Positions 34,272-43,868 of a stretch of DNA of 64,000 nucleotides are shown here, one piece after another. The stretch comes from Mycobacterium asiaticum (GTDB lineage Bacteria > Actinomycetota > Actinomycetes > Mycobacteriales > Mycobacteriaceae), in NCBI RefSeq assembly GCF_001673635.1, contig NZ_LZMH01000066.1, forward strand, positions 36,090 through 100,089, given 5' to 3'. Every line of letters starts with the position of its first letter. The first letter of the stretch is position 1. The position numbers and the translations under genes are program-made. The notes below the pieces were generated by a model. That model was given only the letters and a program-made list of their open reading frames with translations, ran no database searches and was not told the origin of the DNA.

Positions 34272-34329
34272 GCGCTAAATCGATATCAGCATCGGTGCGC
34301 CGCCCGCGAAACCACCCCATACTGGCGTC

Positions 34330-34812
34330 ATGGCGGTGATTCTTCGGCGGTTGTTCGGCGTGGGCAAGCTGCCCGACGATCTGCGCACTCAGGTCGACGC
34401 CGAGGGACTCATCCACCTGGCCGAGTACGTGGCGGTCACCCGGAAGTTCAGCGGCTCGATCCCGGGTCTGCGGTCCCAGGGCACGATCGCCAGTTACGTG
34501 GGTTGCCTGGCGTTCACCTCGCAGCGGGTGCTGGCGACGCTGTCGGTGGTGCCGAAGTTGGCCGGTCGCGTAGTGGACGTGCGGTGGGACGACGCGGCGC
34601 GCGGCGCGGCGGCCGCGGAAATTTCTTCGACCGGATTGCAAGTCGACCTCGACACCGCCGCCGTCGACGAGCGGTTTCAAGGCCATCTGTCGCTGCACTT
34701 CAAGGACGCGATCGGTGACGATGTGCTGGCCAGGCTGCCCCGGCGCACGCTGGCATTCGACGTGCCGCCGGAGTACGTCTTCCGGGCGGTGGGCGTCACC
34801 TACAGTCCGTGA
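34330..34812 (+). CDS. Conserved hypothetical protein (Rv0307c-type)
   Basis: This is a 160-residue soluble protein, divergent from the PAP2 gene with 58 bases between starts. It has no catalytic motif I recognise; strands such as TIASYVGCLAFTSQRVLATL suggest a PH-like beta barrel seen in bacterial proteins of unknown function. bluB starts 25 bases after its stop on the same strand, so the two are probably co-transcribed. By gene order it matches Rv0307c. Confidence 0.72.
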   Translation: MAVILRRLFGVGKLPDDLRTQVDAEGLIHLAEYVAVTRKFSGSIPGLRSQGTIASYVGCLAFTSQRVLATLSVVPKLAGRVVDVRWDDAARGAAAAEISSTGLQVDLDTAAVDERFQGHLSLHFKDAIGDDVLARLPRRTLAFDVPPEYVFRAVGVTYSP

Positions 34813-34836
34813 CGGCCACGTTTCTACGATGGCCCG

Positions 34837-35514
34837 GTGACCGATTACGCATTCACCGCGCCGGAGCGGCGGGCGGTGTACCGCGTGATCGCCGAACGCC
34901 GGGACATGCGCCGCTTCGTCCCCGGGGCCGAGGTGCCCGCGGAGGTGCTGACCCGGCTGTTGCAGGCCGCGCACGCCGCGCCCAGCGTCGGGCTGATGCA
35001 GCCGTGGCGCTTCATCCGGATCACCGACGGCCAGCTCCGGGGGCGCATCCATGCCCTGGTCGACGAGGAACGGGCGCTGACCGGCGCGGCCCTGGGACCG
35101 CGCGAGGCGGAGTTTCTGGCGTTGAAGGTCGAGGGAATCCGGGAATGCGCCGAGTTGCTGGTGGTGGCGCTGTGCGACAACCGGGAGTCGCACATCTTCG
35201 GCCGGCGCACCCTGCCGCAGATGGACCTGGCGTCGGTGTCATGCGCGATCCAGAACCTGTGGCTGGCGGCACGCAGCGAGGGGCTGGGGGTCGGGTGGGT
35301 GTCGCTGTTCGATCCGCGCCGGCTGGCGGGCCTGCTGGGCATGCCCACCGACGCCGAGCCCGTCGCGATCCTGTGCCTGGGACCGGTACCGGAGTTTCCC
35401 GACCGGCCCGCACTGGAGCTGGACGGCTGGACCACGGCGCGACCGCTGACGGACTTCGTCTGGGAAAACCGATGGCAGCCGGCGAACGGAGAGGTGATCA
35501 ACGGTGACGGGTGA
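34837..35514 (+). CDS. bluB: BluB, 5,6-dimethylbenzimidazole synthase (nitroreductase fold)
   Basis: This is a 225-residue flavin enzyme of the nitroreductase fold. The pattern ERRDMRRFVPGAEVP, AAHAAPSVGLMQPWRF and IQNLWLAARSEGLGVGWVSL matches BluB. BluB cleaves FMN with oxygen to make 5,6-dimethylbenzimidazole, the lower ligand of cobalamin. GTG start at 34837. The C-terminus overlaps the sulfatase gene by 11 bases. By memory M. tuberculosis Rv0306 is the counterpart. No other cobalamin gene lies in the window. Confidence 0.85.
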   Translation: MTDYAFTAPERRAVYRVIAERRDMRRFVPGAEVPAEVLTRLLQAAHAAPSVGLMQPWRFIRITDGQLRGRIHALVDEERALTGAALGPREAEFLALKVEGIRECAELLVVALCDNRESHIFGRRTLPQMDLASVSCAIQNLWLAARSEGLGVGWVSLFDPRRLAGLLGMPTDAEPVAILCLGPVPEFPDRPALELDGWTTARPLTDFVWENRWQPANGEVINGDG

Positions 35515-36952
35515 CGACTCGGGTGCGGCTGCACAGAATGTTCTGCTCGTGCATTGGCACGACCTGGGGCGCTATCTCGGCGCGTACGGCCACCCGGACG
35601 TGTCGAGCCCGCGGCTGGACCGTTTGGCCGCCGAAAGCATCCTGTTCACCAGCGCCCATGCCACCGCGCCGCTGTGTTCACCCTCCCGGGGATCGCTGTT
35701 CACCGGGCGCTACCCGCAGAGCAACGGGCTGGTGGGTCTGGCCCATCACGGCTGGGAGTACCGCAACGACGTGCGCACGCTGCCCCAGTTGTTGTCCGAC
35801 GCCGGTTTATACTCAGCGCTTTTCGGCATGCAGCACGAGACCTCCTACCCGAAACGGCTGGGCTTCGACGAGTTCGACGTATCGAATTCCTATTGCGAAT
35901 ACGTGGTGGAGAAGGTCGAGGAGTGGCTGCGCCACAGCGTCGCCGACCTGGCCGAACAGCCGTTCCTGCTGACGGCCGGGTTTTTCGAGACGCACCGGCC
36001 CTATCCGCACGACCGCTACGAGCCGGCCGACAGCGCGGCCGTCGACCTGCCGGACTACCTGCCCGACACCCCGGAGGTGCGCCAGGACCTCGCCGACTTC
36101 TACGGATCCATCGCCACCGCGGATGCCGCGGTGGGCCGGATCCTGGACACGCTCTCAGAGACCGGGTTGGACGCGAACACCTGGGTGGTGTTCTTCACCG
36201 ACCACGGCCCGGCTTTTCCGCGCGCCAAATCCACCCTCTACGACGCCGGCACCGGCATAGCGCTGATCATCCGGCCCCCCGCCCGCCTGGCGTTGCCGCC
36301 GCGCGTTTACGACGAGTTGTTCAGCGGCGTCGACCTGGTGCCGACCCTGCTTGGTCTGCTGGGCCTCGAGGTACCCGGCGACGTCCAGGGCGTCTCGCAC
36401 GCGGCGGCGTTGCGGTCCGCGGACCCGGGTCCAGCCGTGCGCGAGCACGTGTACACCACGAAGACGTATCACGACTCGTTCGACCCGATCCGGGCGATCC
36501 GGACCAAGACCTACAGCTACATCGAGAACTACGTCCCACGACCACTTTTGGACCTGCCCTGGGATATCCAGGAGAGCCCGTCCGGGGTGGCCGTCGCGCC
36601 ATCCGTGCAGGCGCGGCGACCAGAGCGGGAGCTCTACGACCTACGCGCCGACCCCGGTGAGACCGTCAACCTGCTGAGCGGTACCGCCGGCCGCGAGGTG
36701 GATGCCATCGCATCCGAACTCGCTGTCCGCCTTCATGATTGGCGTCAGAGCACCGGCGACGTGATCCCGTCGGACTTCGCCGGCACCCGCATCGCCGAGC
36801 GCTACACGCAGACGTATCTCAAGATCCACCGCACCGCGCCGACCAGCAGGTCGGCGATCGCGGTGGACCGCGGTATCGAGGACGAAGTCGAACCCGGGGC
36901 TAACCAGCTGAGCCGGCCGACCGCCGCGCCCCCCCGACCTGCGCCACGATGA
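35504..36952 (+). CDS. Type I sulfatase (Rv0296c-type)
   Basis: This is a 482-residue alkaline-phosphatase-superfamily sulfatase. The formylglycine signature C-x-P-S-R is present as LCSPSRGSLFTGRYP with Cys58, which must be converted to formylglycine by a generating enzyme encoded elsewhere. VFFTDHGPAFPRAKSTLYD supplies metal and active-site residues. It should hydrolyse a sulfate ester; the substrate is unknown. GTG start overlaps bluB by 11 bases, so translation is coupled. The last 53 bases overlap the convergent tam gene. No signal peptide, so a cytosolic enzyme. Confidence 0.87.
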   Translation: MTGDDSGAAAQNVLLVHWHDLGRYLGAYGHPDVSSPRLDRLAAESILFTSAHATAPLCSPSRGSLFTGRYPQSNGLVGLAHHGWEYRNDVRTLPQLLSDAGLYSALFGMQHETSYPKRLGFDEFDVSNSYCEYVVEKVEEWLRHSVADLAEQPFLLTAGFFETHRPYPHDRYEPADSAAVDLPDYLPDTPEVRQDLADFYGSIATADAAVGRILDTLSETGLDANTWVVFFTDHGPAFPRAKSTLYDAGTGIALIIRPPARLALPPRVYDELFSGVDLVPTLLGLLGLEVPGDVQGVSHAAALRSADPGPAVREHVYTTKTYHDSFDPIRAIRTKTYSYIENYVPRPLLDLPWDIQESPSGVAVAPSVQARRPERELYDLRADPGETVNLLSGTAGREVDAIASELAVRLHDWRQSTGDVIPSDFAGTRIAERYTQTYLKIHRTAPTSRSAIAVDRGIEDEVEPGANQLSRPTAAPPRPAPR

Positions 36953-37694
36953 ACACCCGACGGAACGGGAAGATGGTCGTGCCGTCCGGCCGGGCCGGGT
37001 ACGCGTCGTCCAGCAGCGGGATGAGCTCGGCGCGGAACTGCTCCCAGCCCTCGTCGTCTAGGCGCTCTCGCACCGGTACCAGCGCGGTGCCGGTGATCCA
37101 CTCCAGCACCGGGTGCTCGCCGGTCAACTGGTGTAGGTACGTGGTTTCCCATACGTCGACGCGGCAGCCGGCATCCATCAGCAGATCTGCGTAGTGCACC
37201 GGCGGCTGCACCACCGCCCCAACACGAAACGGTATGTCCCGCATGATCTTTGCGTATGGCTCGCGCCGCGCCAGCGCGCGCACAGCGGCGTGCGACGGGG
37301 TCTCGAAGTTGCCGGGAATCTGCACGGCGATCCAGGACTGGTCGGCCAGCTGGCTGACCCACTTCACCAGCAGGTCGGAGTGTTCGGGCACCCAGTGCAA
37401 TGCCGCGTTGCTCACCACCACGTCGGTGTCGGGCTGGGGCTTCCAGTTGCGCAGGTCGCCGGTGACGGCGTCGATGCCGCGCTCGCGGGCGGCCGCGACC
37501 ATCTCGGGTGAGCTGTCCAAGGCCTCGATGACCGCGCCGGGCCAGCGCTTGGCCAGATAACGGGTCAGGTGGCCGGGCCCACAGCCCAGGTCGACCACGC
37601 GGCGCGCGCGGTCGGCGCCCACTCGGGACAGCAAGTCGTAGAACGGACGGCTTCGGTGATCCGCGAAGGCCAGGTAGACGTTGGGATCCCACAT
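36900..37694 (-). CDS. tam: Trans-aconitate 2-methyltransferase
   Basis: The protein has 264 residues from MWDPNVYLAFADHRSRPFYD; AGGAGG lies upstream, and the longer frame to 37934 is shadow. SAM motif I is VVDLGCGPGHLTRYLAKRWP, followed by VIEALDSSPEM. ALHWVPEHSDLL and QIPGNFETPSHAAV are typical of Tam. The enzyme methylates trans-aconitate, a spontaneous and inhibitory isomer of the citric-acid-cycle intermediate cis-aconitate. Counterpart of Rv0294 by position. Confidence 0.85.
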   Translation of the reverse strand: MWDPNVYLAFADHRSRPFYDLLSRVGADRARRVVDLGCGPGHLTRYLAKRWPGAVIEALDSSPEMVAAARERGIDAVTGDLRNWKPQPDTDVVVSNAALHWVPEHSDLLVKWVSQLADQSWIAVQIPGNFETPSHAAVRALARREPYAKIMRDIPFRVGAVVQPPVHYADLLMDAGCRVDVWETTYLHQLTGEHPVLEWITGTALVPVRERLDDEGWEQFRAELIPLLDDAYPARPDGTTIFPFRRVFIVAQVGGARRSAGSAG

Positions 37695-37857
37695 ATCGGT
37701 CCTCCTGATCGACACCTGCAAAGGTTCGGTCCGTCGGGTGTCTATCCAAACCGTATTACCGGACTGGTCCGAATGGGCAGCCAAGGGGTCGAAAATAATT
37801 GACGATCCTGTCGAAAAGGTCCGCCTTGGCACCGGCCAGCGGGATACCATTCCGGTG

Positions 37858-39090
37858 ATGTCTGAGAGCCCGGGGCTGGCCGACGCGGCCAACGCGGCAG
37901 ATGCGGCCGACCCGATCAACCCACCGGTTCCCATTCCCGACGTGCCGGGCGCCGACGCCGGCGGCGAGGGTTTACCGCCGCGCTCCGCCCTGTCGGCACG
38001 TCAGCGCCTGGTGGTGGAGGCTTCGGCGGTCGGGGACCTGGCACTGCGCACCACCGCCTCTTCCCTGCTGGCCACCACCGTGGCGCCGGCCGTCGTCGGC
38101 GCCAACCTGTGCCGGGCGGAGTCCCGCGACGAACGGGGCAAGCTGCGGTTCTATGCCGAACTGGCCGCCGATCGCGATCCGCGCAAGTCGTTCCCCGCGC
38201 CCACCGAATCGCCGAAAATCGTGTCACGGCAAGCCAGCCCGCTGGCCGAATGGGTCGCGCGGGGGGTGGTGGACAATATCTCCTTCAGCAGCAGTTTCCG
38301 GGCGATCAACCCCGCGATGCGCCGACGATGGAGTTCGTTCTCCACCAACAACGTTGTCAGAGCTCAACATTGGCGCCACGAGGACGGGCCGCGGCCGACC
38401 TTGTGCGTGATCCACGGGTTCATGGGATCGTCCTACCTCTTCAACGGGCTGTTCTTCTCGTTGCCCTGGTATTACCGGTCCGGTTACGACGTGCTGCTGT
38501 ACACGTTGCCGTTTCATGGCAAGCGAGCCGAAAGGTTCTCGCCGTTCAGCGGTTTCGGGTTCTTCGCGAACGGGATGAGCGGGTTCGCCGAGGCGATGGC
38601 CCAGGCGGTGCACGACTTCCGTTCGGTGCTCGATTATCTGCAGAGCACCGGAGTCGAGCGGATCGCCCTGACCGGCCTGTCGCTGGGCGGCTACACCTCG
38701 GCGTTGGTGGCCTCGGTCGACGACCGGCTGGAGGCCGTCATCCCCAATTGTCCGGTCGTCACACCGGCCAAGTTGTTCGGCGAATGGTTTCCGGCCAGCA
38801 CGCTGATCAAGCTCGGAATGCGGCTGACCGGCATCGGCGATGCCGAGCTGGAGGCCGGCCTGGCCTATCACAGTCCGCTGAGTTACCGGCCACTGCTGCC
38901 GAAGAACCGACGGATGATCATCACCGGTCTGGGCGATCGGATGGCGCCGCCGGAGCACGCGGTGGCGTTGTGGGAACACTGGGATCGGTGCGCCCTGCAC
39001 TGGTTCCCCGGCAGCCACGTGATGCACGTGAGCCAGCTGGACTACCTGCGCAGGATGACGCCGTTCCTGCACCGCTTCATGTTCGAGTGA
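37858..39090 (+). CDS. Alpha/beta hydrolase (Rv0293c-type)
   Basis: The protein has 410 residues from MSESPGLADAANAADAADPI. A disordered Pro/Ala N-terminus of about 45 residues precedes an alpha/beta-hydrolase domain. The oxyanion segment is LCVIHGFMGSSYLF, the nucleophile elbow is ALTGLSLGGYTS, and a C-terminal His lies in FPGSHVMHVSQLDYL. It may act on a lipid or ester; substrate unknown. Divergent from tam. Its end overlaps eccE3 by 14 bases tail to tail, which keeps it next to ESX-3. Confidence 0.83.
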   Translation: MSESPGLADAANAADAADPINPPVPIPDVPGADAGGEGLPPRSALSARQRLVVEASAVGDLALRTTASSLLATTVAPAVVGANLCRAESRDERGKLRFYAELAADRDPRKSFPAPTESPKIVSRQASPLAEWVARGVVDNISFSSSFRAINPAMRRRWSSFSTNNVVRAQHWRHEDGPRPTLCVIHGFMGSSYLFNGLFFSLPWYYRSGYDVLLYTLPFHGKRAERFSPFSGFGFFANGMSGFAEAMAQAVHDFRSVLDYLQSTGVERIALTGLSLGGYTSALVASVDDRLEAVIPNCPVVTPAKLFGEWFPASTLIKLGMRLTGIGDAELEAGLAYHSPLSYRPLLPKNRRMIITGLGDRMAPPEHAVALWEHWDRCALHWFPGSHVMHVSQLDYLRRMTPFLHRFMFE

Positions 39091-40087
39091 GCACCTGCGT
39101 CTCGGCTTCGGCCGACCGGTGCGCTCCCGCGGCCGGTGTCGGCCACTGCAACCGCTCCAGCAGACCGGCGGGCGCCTCGGTGTGCCCGCCGAGGCGCTGG
39201 GTGGACAGCGGGTCCAGAGCCTGCAGCGCCGGCCGCTGATTGCCACGCTCCAGCGTCAGGCCGGACGCCGGTGCACCGCGGTCCGGCGCGGCGTCGGTGT
39301 GCAGTGCGCAGGCGGCGGCGACGGTGTAGTGGGCCCCGGTCCCGGTCCGGGCGATCTCGAGCGCCGTCCAGATCTCCCGCGCCGGCAGGGACCGCACCGC
39401 GGCCAGGGTTTCGGGCAGCGCGGAGTCAGCCGTTACCCGGTAGGCCGCAACATAATCCGAGTCACCTTGGCGCACTGCGCGCCAGCTCTCCCGGGACGTC
39501 TGCCCGGACTCCCACGCCAGCACCTCCGGCACGTCTTCCGCACCGACCGTGCCGGCTTCCCAGCCGATCTCGCGAAGGTGGTCCGCGAGCCGGCGGGCCG
39601 CGACCTCGGCCGTCTCCTGCAGCGGGATGCGCGACGAACGAGCCTGCAACGCGGCCAGGTTGTCGGCGGCCGACACCGTCAGCCCCACCCAGGTCTCGCG
39701 CGCCCCGGTGGCGGTGTCGCGGCCGGTGATCCGGATGTTGTCGGCCCGGACGCCGTAGCGGTCCAGGTAGCCGGCGATCAGCGGCAGCGGCAGCGCGTCG
39801 GCAGCCGACGGCGCCGCCCCGATGCGCAACAACGCGGTGGTGCGGATGCTGGCATCCGGATCGGGCACCGGACGCCCGGATCGTCCCAGTATCGCCAGGC
39901 GACGGCGCAGGATCGTGGTGAAATGCAGCCCGTGCCACCAACCGAACAGCAGCAGCACCGCGGCGAAGGCGATGCCGAGCAGCCAGTACGCGCGGGTCGA
40001 CTGCCACGGGTAGGCCATTGCGGCAGGCACGACGGCCAGCAGCGCCAGGGTGATTCGGCCACTGGACGGCCACACAATCCGGCTCAC
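39077..40087 (-). CDS. eccE3: ESX-3 core membrane component EccE3
   Basis: This is a 336-residue protein with two N-terminal membrane helices (ITLALLAVVPAAMAYPW and AYWLLGIAFAAVLLLFGWW), followed by a periplasmic-side domain with an ISO-type arrangement common to EccE. EccE sits at the periphery of the EccB-C-D-E membrane complex. Last gene of the ESX-3 operon; its ATG overlaps the mycP3 stop (ATGA). Counterpart of Rv0292. ESX-3 is needed for siderophore-dependent iron acquisition. Confidence 0.9.
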   Translation of the reverse strand: MSRIVWPSSGRITLALLAVVPAAMAYPWQSTRAYWLLGIAFAAVLLLFGWWHGLHFTTILRRRLAILGRSGRPVPDPDASIRTTALLRIGAAPSAADALPLPLIAGYLDRYGVRADNIRITGRDTATGARETWVGLTVSAADNLAALQARSSRIPLQETAEVAARRLADHLREIGWEAGTVGAEDVPEVLAWESGQTSRESWRAVRQGDSDYVAAYRVTADSALPETLAAVRSLPAREIWTALEIARTGTGAHYTVAAACALHTDAAPDRGAPASGLTLERGNQRPALQALDPLSTQRLGGHTEAPAGLLERLQWPTPAAGAHRSAEAETQVLTRT

Positions 40088-41484
40088 GGGGTGGGCTCCT
40101 TTCGGCGGCGGCTGACCGCCACGGTCGCTGCGGTGACGATCACCAGCAAAGCCAACAGGCCGGCTCCGGCCAGTGCGACGTTGCGCGGTGTGGTGTCTTT
40201 GGGTGCCGGGGGCGGCGGGACTTTCACCGGCTTGACCGACGCCGGGCTTGCGCCGCCGGCCGCCGCGGGCAGCTGCCAGGTCAGGGCGGCGACCGCGTCC
40301 ACGGTCCCGGCGCCGACGACGTTCGACGGCTCACGCGGGCCGTTCTGCGCGGTGGCGGTGATGCGGCGCACCACCTCGTTGGCCCTCATCTCGGGATACT
40401 TGGCACGAATCAGGGCAGCGACGCCGGAGACGTAGCCGGCCGCATAGCTGGTGCCGCTGAGCGGGATCAGCCGCTGATGGTCGTCGGGCAGCCCGTTGGC
40501 CAGTCCGCCGCCGTCCGCATTGCTCACCGACGCGATGTTCTCCCCCGGCGCCGCGATGCCCACCCAGGGGCCCGCCATGGTGAATTTGGACGGCCGGCCG
40601 TCCGGCGCCAGCGAGGCCGCCGACAGCACGTAGGGCTGCCACCAGGAGGGAACGGAGACGGACTTGACGCCGGCCCAGTTGCGCGGGTCATTGGGACGGC
40701 TGAGATCGGTGAGCGGGTTGGAGTCGCAGGACGTTCCGCCGGCCACCGAACCGGTGGGCCCGCTGTTGCCCGCGGCGGCGACGATCACCGCGTCCTTTTC
40801 CTCCGCCGCGTATTTGATCGCCGCGCCCAGCCCGGCTTGGTCGACCGGCCGATCCGCCGGCAGGCAGGTGATCGCCGAAATATTGATTACCCTGGCGCCG
40901 CGGTCGGCCGCGTGCACGATGGCTCGGGACAGCGCCTCGATGTCGATCGCGGCGCGGGCCAGCGTCGGATCGCCGCCTGGGGTGCGCGGTGAGAACTTCG
41001 CCGAAGTCACCCGGACGGACAGTATCCGCGCGCCGGGCGCGACCCCGGAGAAGCCGTCGTCGCCCGGCTGGCCGGCGACGATCCCGGCGACCAGGGTGCC
41101 GTGCCCGTCGCAGTCGACTAGGCCGTCGGTCGACTCCACGAAGTCGCCACCGGCGTCGACGTTGGTCAGCCGCGGGCCGGGCCGTACCCCGGTGTCGATG
41201 ATGGCCACCAGCTGCCCCTCACCGCGGGAGAACTGCCACGCCGCAGGAAGATTCAGCATGGTCTGACTCGGCGTCGGCACCCCCGGGTCGGTGCCCGGGA
41301 TCTGGCCGGAGACGCTGCAGACGCCGCGCTGCTCCATCGGCTGTACGGGTCCCGGTGTGCCGCTCGGTGGCGGCGCGCCGGCATCCACCACCGGCGGACT
41401 GATCGCCGACGCCGGCGGAGCCGACACGCCCGCCTGCAGCGCTATCAGCGTCGCCGCCAGGCAAGTCGATCCGGCACGTCTCAT
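40084..41484 (-). CDS. mycP3: ESX-3 mycosin (subtilisin-like serine protease) MycP3
   Basis: This is a 466-residue exported, membrane-anchored subtilase. A signal peptide is followed by the catalytic domain: Asp97 (LVAIIDTGVRPG), His128 (DGHGTLVAGIVAG), Asn240 (VAAAGNSGPTG) and Ser346 (LSGTSYAAGYVSG). A C-terminal membrane helix (LAGAGLLALLVIVTAATVAV) ends in RRRKE. Mycosins stabilise the ESX complex and can cleave substrates in the periplasm. It overlaps eccD3 by four bases. Counterpart of Rv0291. Confidence 0.93.
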   Translation of the reverse strand: MRRAGSTCLAATLIALQAGVSAPPASAISPPVVDAGAPPPSGTPGPVQPMEQRGVCSVSGQIPGTDPGVPTPSQTMLNLPAAWQFSRGEGQLVAIIDTGVRPGPRLTNVDAGGDFVESTDGLVDCDGHGTLVAGIVAGQPGDDGFSGVAPGARILSVRVTSAKFSPRTPGGDPTLARAAIDIEALSRAIVHAADRGARVINISAITCLPADRPVDQAGLGAAIKYAAEEKDAVIVAAAGNSGPTGSVAGGTSCDSNPLTDLSRPNDPRNWAGVKSVSVPSWWQPYVLSAASLAPDGRPSKFTMAGPWVGIAAPGENIASVSNADGGGLANGLPDDHQRLIPLSGTSYAAGYVSGVAALIRAKYPEMRANEVVRRITATAQNGPREPSNVVGAGTVDAVAALTWQLPAAAGGASPASVKPVKVPPPPAPKDTTPRNVALAGAGLLALLVIVTAATVAVSRRRKEPTP

Positions 41485-42905
41485 CGATTGAGCACCCAGG
41501 TGAACAGACCCACCAGGAAGGCCATCACCGGGATGAGCGAGGCATCCAGGCCCGCCGCGACGAAGCCCACCAGGCGACGCAGCGGCAGCGCGTAGCTGTC
41601 CGGCGAGGCGATCGACGGGTTCAGTGCGACCACGATCCAGACCAGCAACAGCGCGGCGAGCACCGACACCGCACCCAATGCGGCCCCGAAGCGACCGGTC
41701 GCGGCGTAGGACACCAGCAGAGCGCTCGCGACCAGGAACGGTTGGGCCAGCAGCCAGGCCTTGCAGGCCGCGGAATCCCAGACCCGGGCCCGCAGCGCCG
41801 CGGCTGCCGAGGTGGCCGCCACCACATACCAGCCCGCCACGCTCAGCGTCTCGGGGCGGAACGCGATGGCCAGCGAGCCCAGCACGCTGAGCAGCACGGC
41901 GGCAGCGATGAACCCGTTCTGGTGGGCGTCGCCGATCCGGACCCGCCGCGGCAGGTCCTCCAACACCCGCAACGACGGCGCCGAGGGCGTCGGGTCACCG
42001 GGTGCCGGGATGACCGGCAGCGGGAACCGCGCCCACAGCGCGGACAGCTGAGCCGCCTGGATGGTGATCAGCAACGCAGCAACAATGAGCCCGCAGCCGA
42101 CCGTCAGAATCGGTGGTTGCCATAGCAATTCGGCACCGGCCGCCAGCGCGAGAACGAGCCCGACCACCGCGGCCGAGGTGAAGAACGCGACGGCCCGCTC
42201 CCGTTCGGCGCTGGGCACGATGAGGACGATCAGCGACCACGCGGCGACCCCCGCCGCGGCCAGCAACACCTGAGCGGCGCCGAATCTGCCCGGGACCGCC
42301 AGCGCCAGGGCGGCGGCGATCGGTGCCAGTGCGGTGATCGACAAAGCGATCCCGGTGCGCGGCGAACGAGCGGTGCTCAGCAACCCGGTGATCGCGACGA
42401 GCGCCGCCACGACACTGGCCGCGACCAGACCCACCAGGGCGCCCGTGGCGACGCGATGCGCGACGGCCAGGCCGGTCGCCACCAGCGTCACGGCGATCAC
42501 CGCCGCCAGCGCACCGCGCTGAATGTGCTTGGCTCCCCATGGGTTACGGCGGGACGAGGAGAAGATCATCGCCGCGTCCGCGATGTCCTCGACGATGCCC
42601 GGCGCCGCGGGACCGGTCGGCACCGGCTGCAGGGCAAGCAGGTCGCCGTCGACCACGCCGACGGTGTCCAGGCTGGCATCCAGGCTGAACGGCGCGCCAC
42701 CGATGGGCGCCAGACTCAGGTGCGGCGCCGCATTCGCGGAACCCCCGTCAGCACCCTCGCCGTTCTGGGTTGCCGGCACCACCAACCGCTGCACCGCAGG
42801 CAGGATCTCGCGCAGCGGCAACTCGGCGGGCAAAGCCATTTCCGTCAACCGGCTCTCCGCGAGGATGGCGACGCGGACGATCGGCATGACGGTCCCGGAC
42901 GTCAC
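41481..42905 (-). CDS. eccD3: ESX-3 membrane channel component EccD3
   Basis: This is a 474-residue protein. The first 100 residues form a ubiquitin-like domain (IVRVAILAESRLTEMALPAE, then DTVGVVDGDLLALQPV). The rest has about eleven hydrophobic helices, the normal EccD architecture forming the membrane barrel of the type VII machine. GTG 42905 gives a length close to that of M. tuberculosis EccD3; an internal ATG at 42887 is possible. Between espG3 and mycP3 as in other ESX-3 loci. Confidence 0.92.
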   Translation of the reverse strand: MTSGTVMPIVRVAILAESRLTEMALPAELPLREILPAVQRLVVPATQNGEGADGGSANAAPHLSLAPIGGAPFSLDASLDTVGVVDGDLLALQPVPTGPAAPGIVEDIADAAMIFSSSRRNPWGAKHIQRGALAAVIAVTLVATGLAVAHRVATGALVGLVAASVVAALVAITGLLSTARSPRTGIALSITALAPIAAALALAVPGRFGAAQVLLAAAGVAAWSLIVLIVPSAERERAVAFFTSAAVVGLVLALAAGAELLWQPPILTVGCGLIVAALLITIQAAQLSALWARFPLPVIPAPGDPTPSAPSLRVLEDLPRRVRIGDAHQNGFIAAAVLLSVLGSLAIAFRPETLSVAGWYVVAATSAAAALRARVWDSAACKAWLLAQPFLVASALLVSYAATGRFGAALGAVSVLAALLLVWIVVALNPSIASPDSYALPLRRLVGFVAAGLDASLIPVMAFLVGLFTWVLNR

Positions 42906-42974
42906 TGGACCCTCGAGTTGTGCTGGTGGCGTTGCTGGAACATCGTGCTCTCTTTCGTGTTTCGGTGTCGAGGT

Positions 42975-43856
42975 TTACGAGGTCTGCGTGGAGAAGTCTC
43001 GGGCCAGCCGGTGCTCGGGGAACCAGTCCCCGTCCGGCAGGTAGGAAATCAGTCGCTCGACGGCGACCGCGGTGGCGAACGGGGTGCCGGGGCTGAACGT
43101 CGAAACCCATTCGCCGTCGAATGCCCGGGACGGACTGACCAGCACCCGGCCCGCTTGGGTGTCGACCAAGCTCATACCCACCTCGGTGGTGGTGTGCCGA
43201 CCGTCTCGGTTGCACCCGGCGACGATCTCGACGTAGCTGCGCGGCCCGCTGAACACCGCTTCCACCACAGGTCGGGCCGAAGCCGGGATGCCCAGGTAGT
43301 CAAGGATTTCGGCGAGCGGCGCACCCCCGCGCAATCGTTCGTCGGCCCGGGCACCGACGCGTGCCGGCATGCTGAACTCCTCGAACCGGGCCGGCGGCCG
43401 CTGCGCCAGTCCCACGCCCAGGACCGGGACCAGCGCCCGTGGGTCGTCGATCTCCATCGCCGTGAAGGTGACCAGTTGCGCGCTGCGCAGCGCCACCACC
43501 GTGCGGCCGCCACGTTGCGCGACGATGCCGCGCAGCATGTCGCAACCGTGGGCGGCACCGGCGCCGGCACTGGCGGGTCCCAGGTAACGCAGGTCGAGCC
43601 ACCGGTCGGGGAAGCAGACGACCTTGATCCAGTCTGCGACCGCGGGGTTGATGACACCGCCGCCATCGCCGGGCGTCACCAGTCCCATCCGAGTGAGCTC
43701 GGCTGCCTGACGTTCGAAGAACTCGGTTCGCTGCGTGCTGTCGCGGTACGGCGTGGTGATGGCGAGCACCCATGGGAAGCTGCCCGCCCCAACCGTTTCC
43801 GCGATGAACCACGCTTGTTCGACCGTCAGCTCAACGGCATTGGGCATGGAGTCCAT
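42975..43856 (-). CDS. espG3: ESX-3 PE/PPE-specific chaperone EspG3
   Basis: This is a 293-residue cytosolic protein. The beginning (AVELTVEQAWFIAETVGAGS) and FSGPRSYVEIVAGCNRDGRH later are EspG hallmarks. EspG proteins bind the tip of the PPE partner in PE/PPE heterodimers and hand them to the ESX machine. Here the nearest clients are PE5/PPE4 of the same operon and perhaps the PPE at 55.2-56.8 kb. Counterpart of Rv0289. Confidence 0.92.
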   Translation of the reverse strand: MDSMPNAVELTVEQAWFIAETVGAGSFPWVLAITTPYRDSTQRTEFFERQAAELTRMGLVTPGDGGGVINPAVADWIKVVCFPDRWLDLRYLGPASAGAGAAHGCDMLRGIVAQRGGRTVVALRSAQLVTFTAMEIDDPRALVPVLGVGLAQRPPARFEEFSMPARVGARADERLRGGAPLAEILDYLGIPASARPVVEAVFSGPRSYVEIVAGCNRDGRHTTTEVGMSLVDTQAGRVLVSPSRAFDGEWVSTFSPGTPFATAVAVERLISYLPDGDWFPEHRLARDFSTQTS

Positions 43857-43868
43857 CGGATTGTGGCG

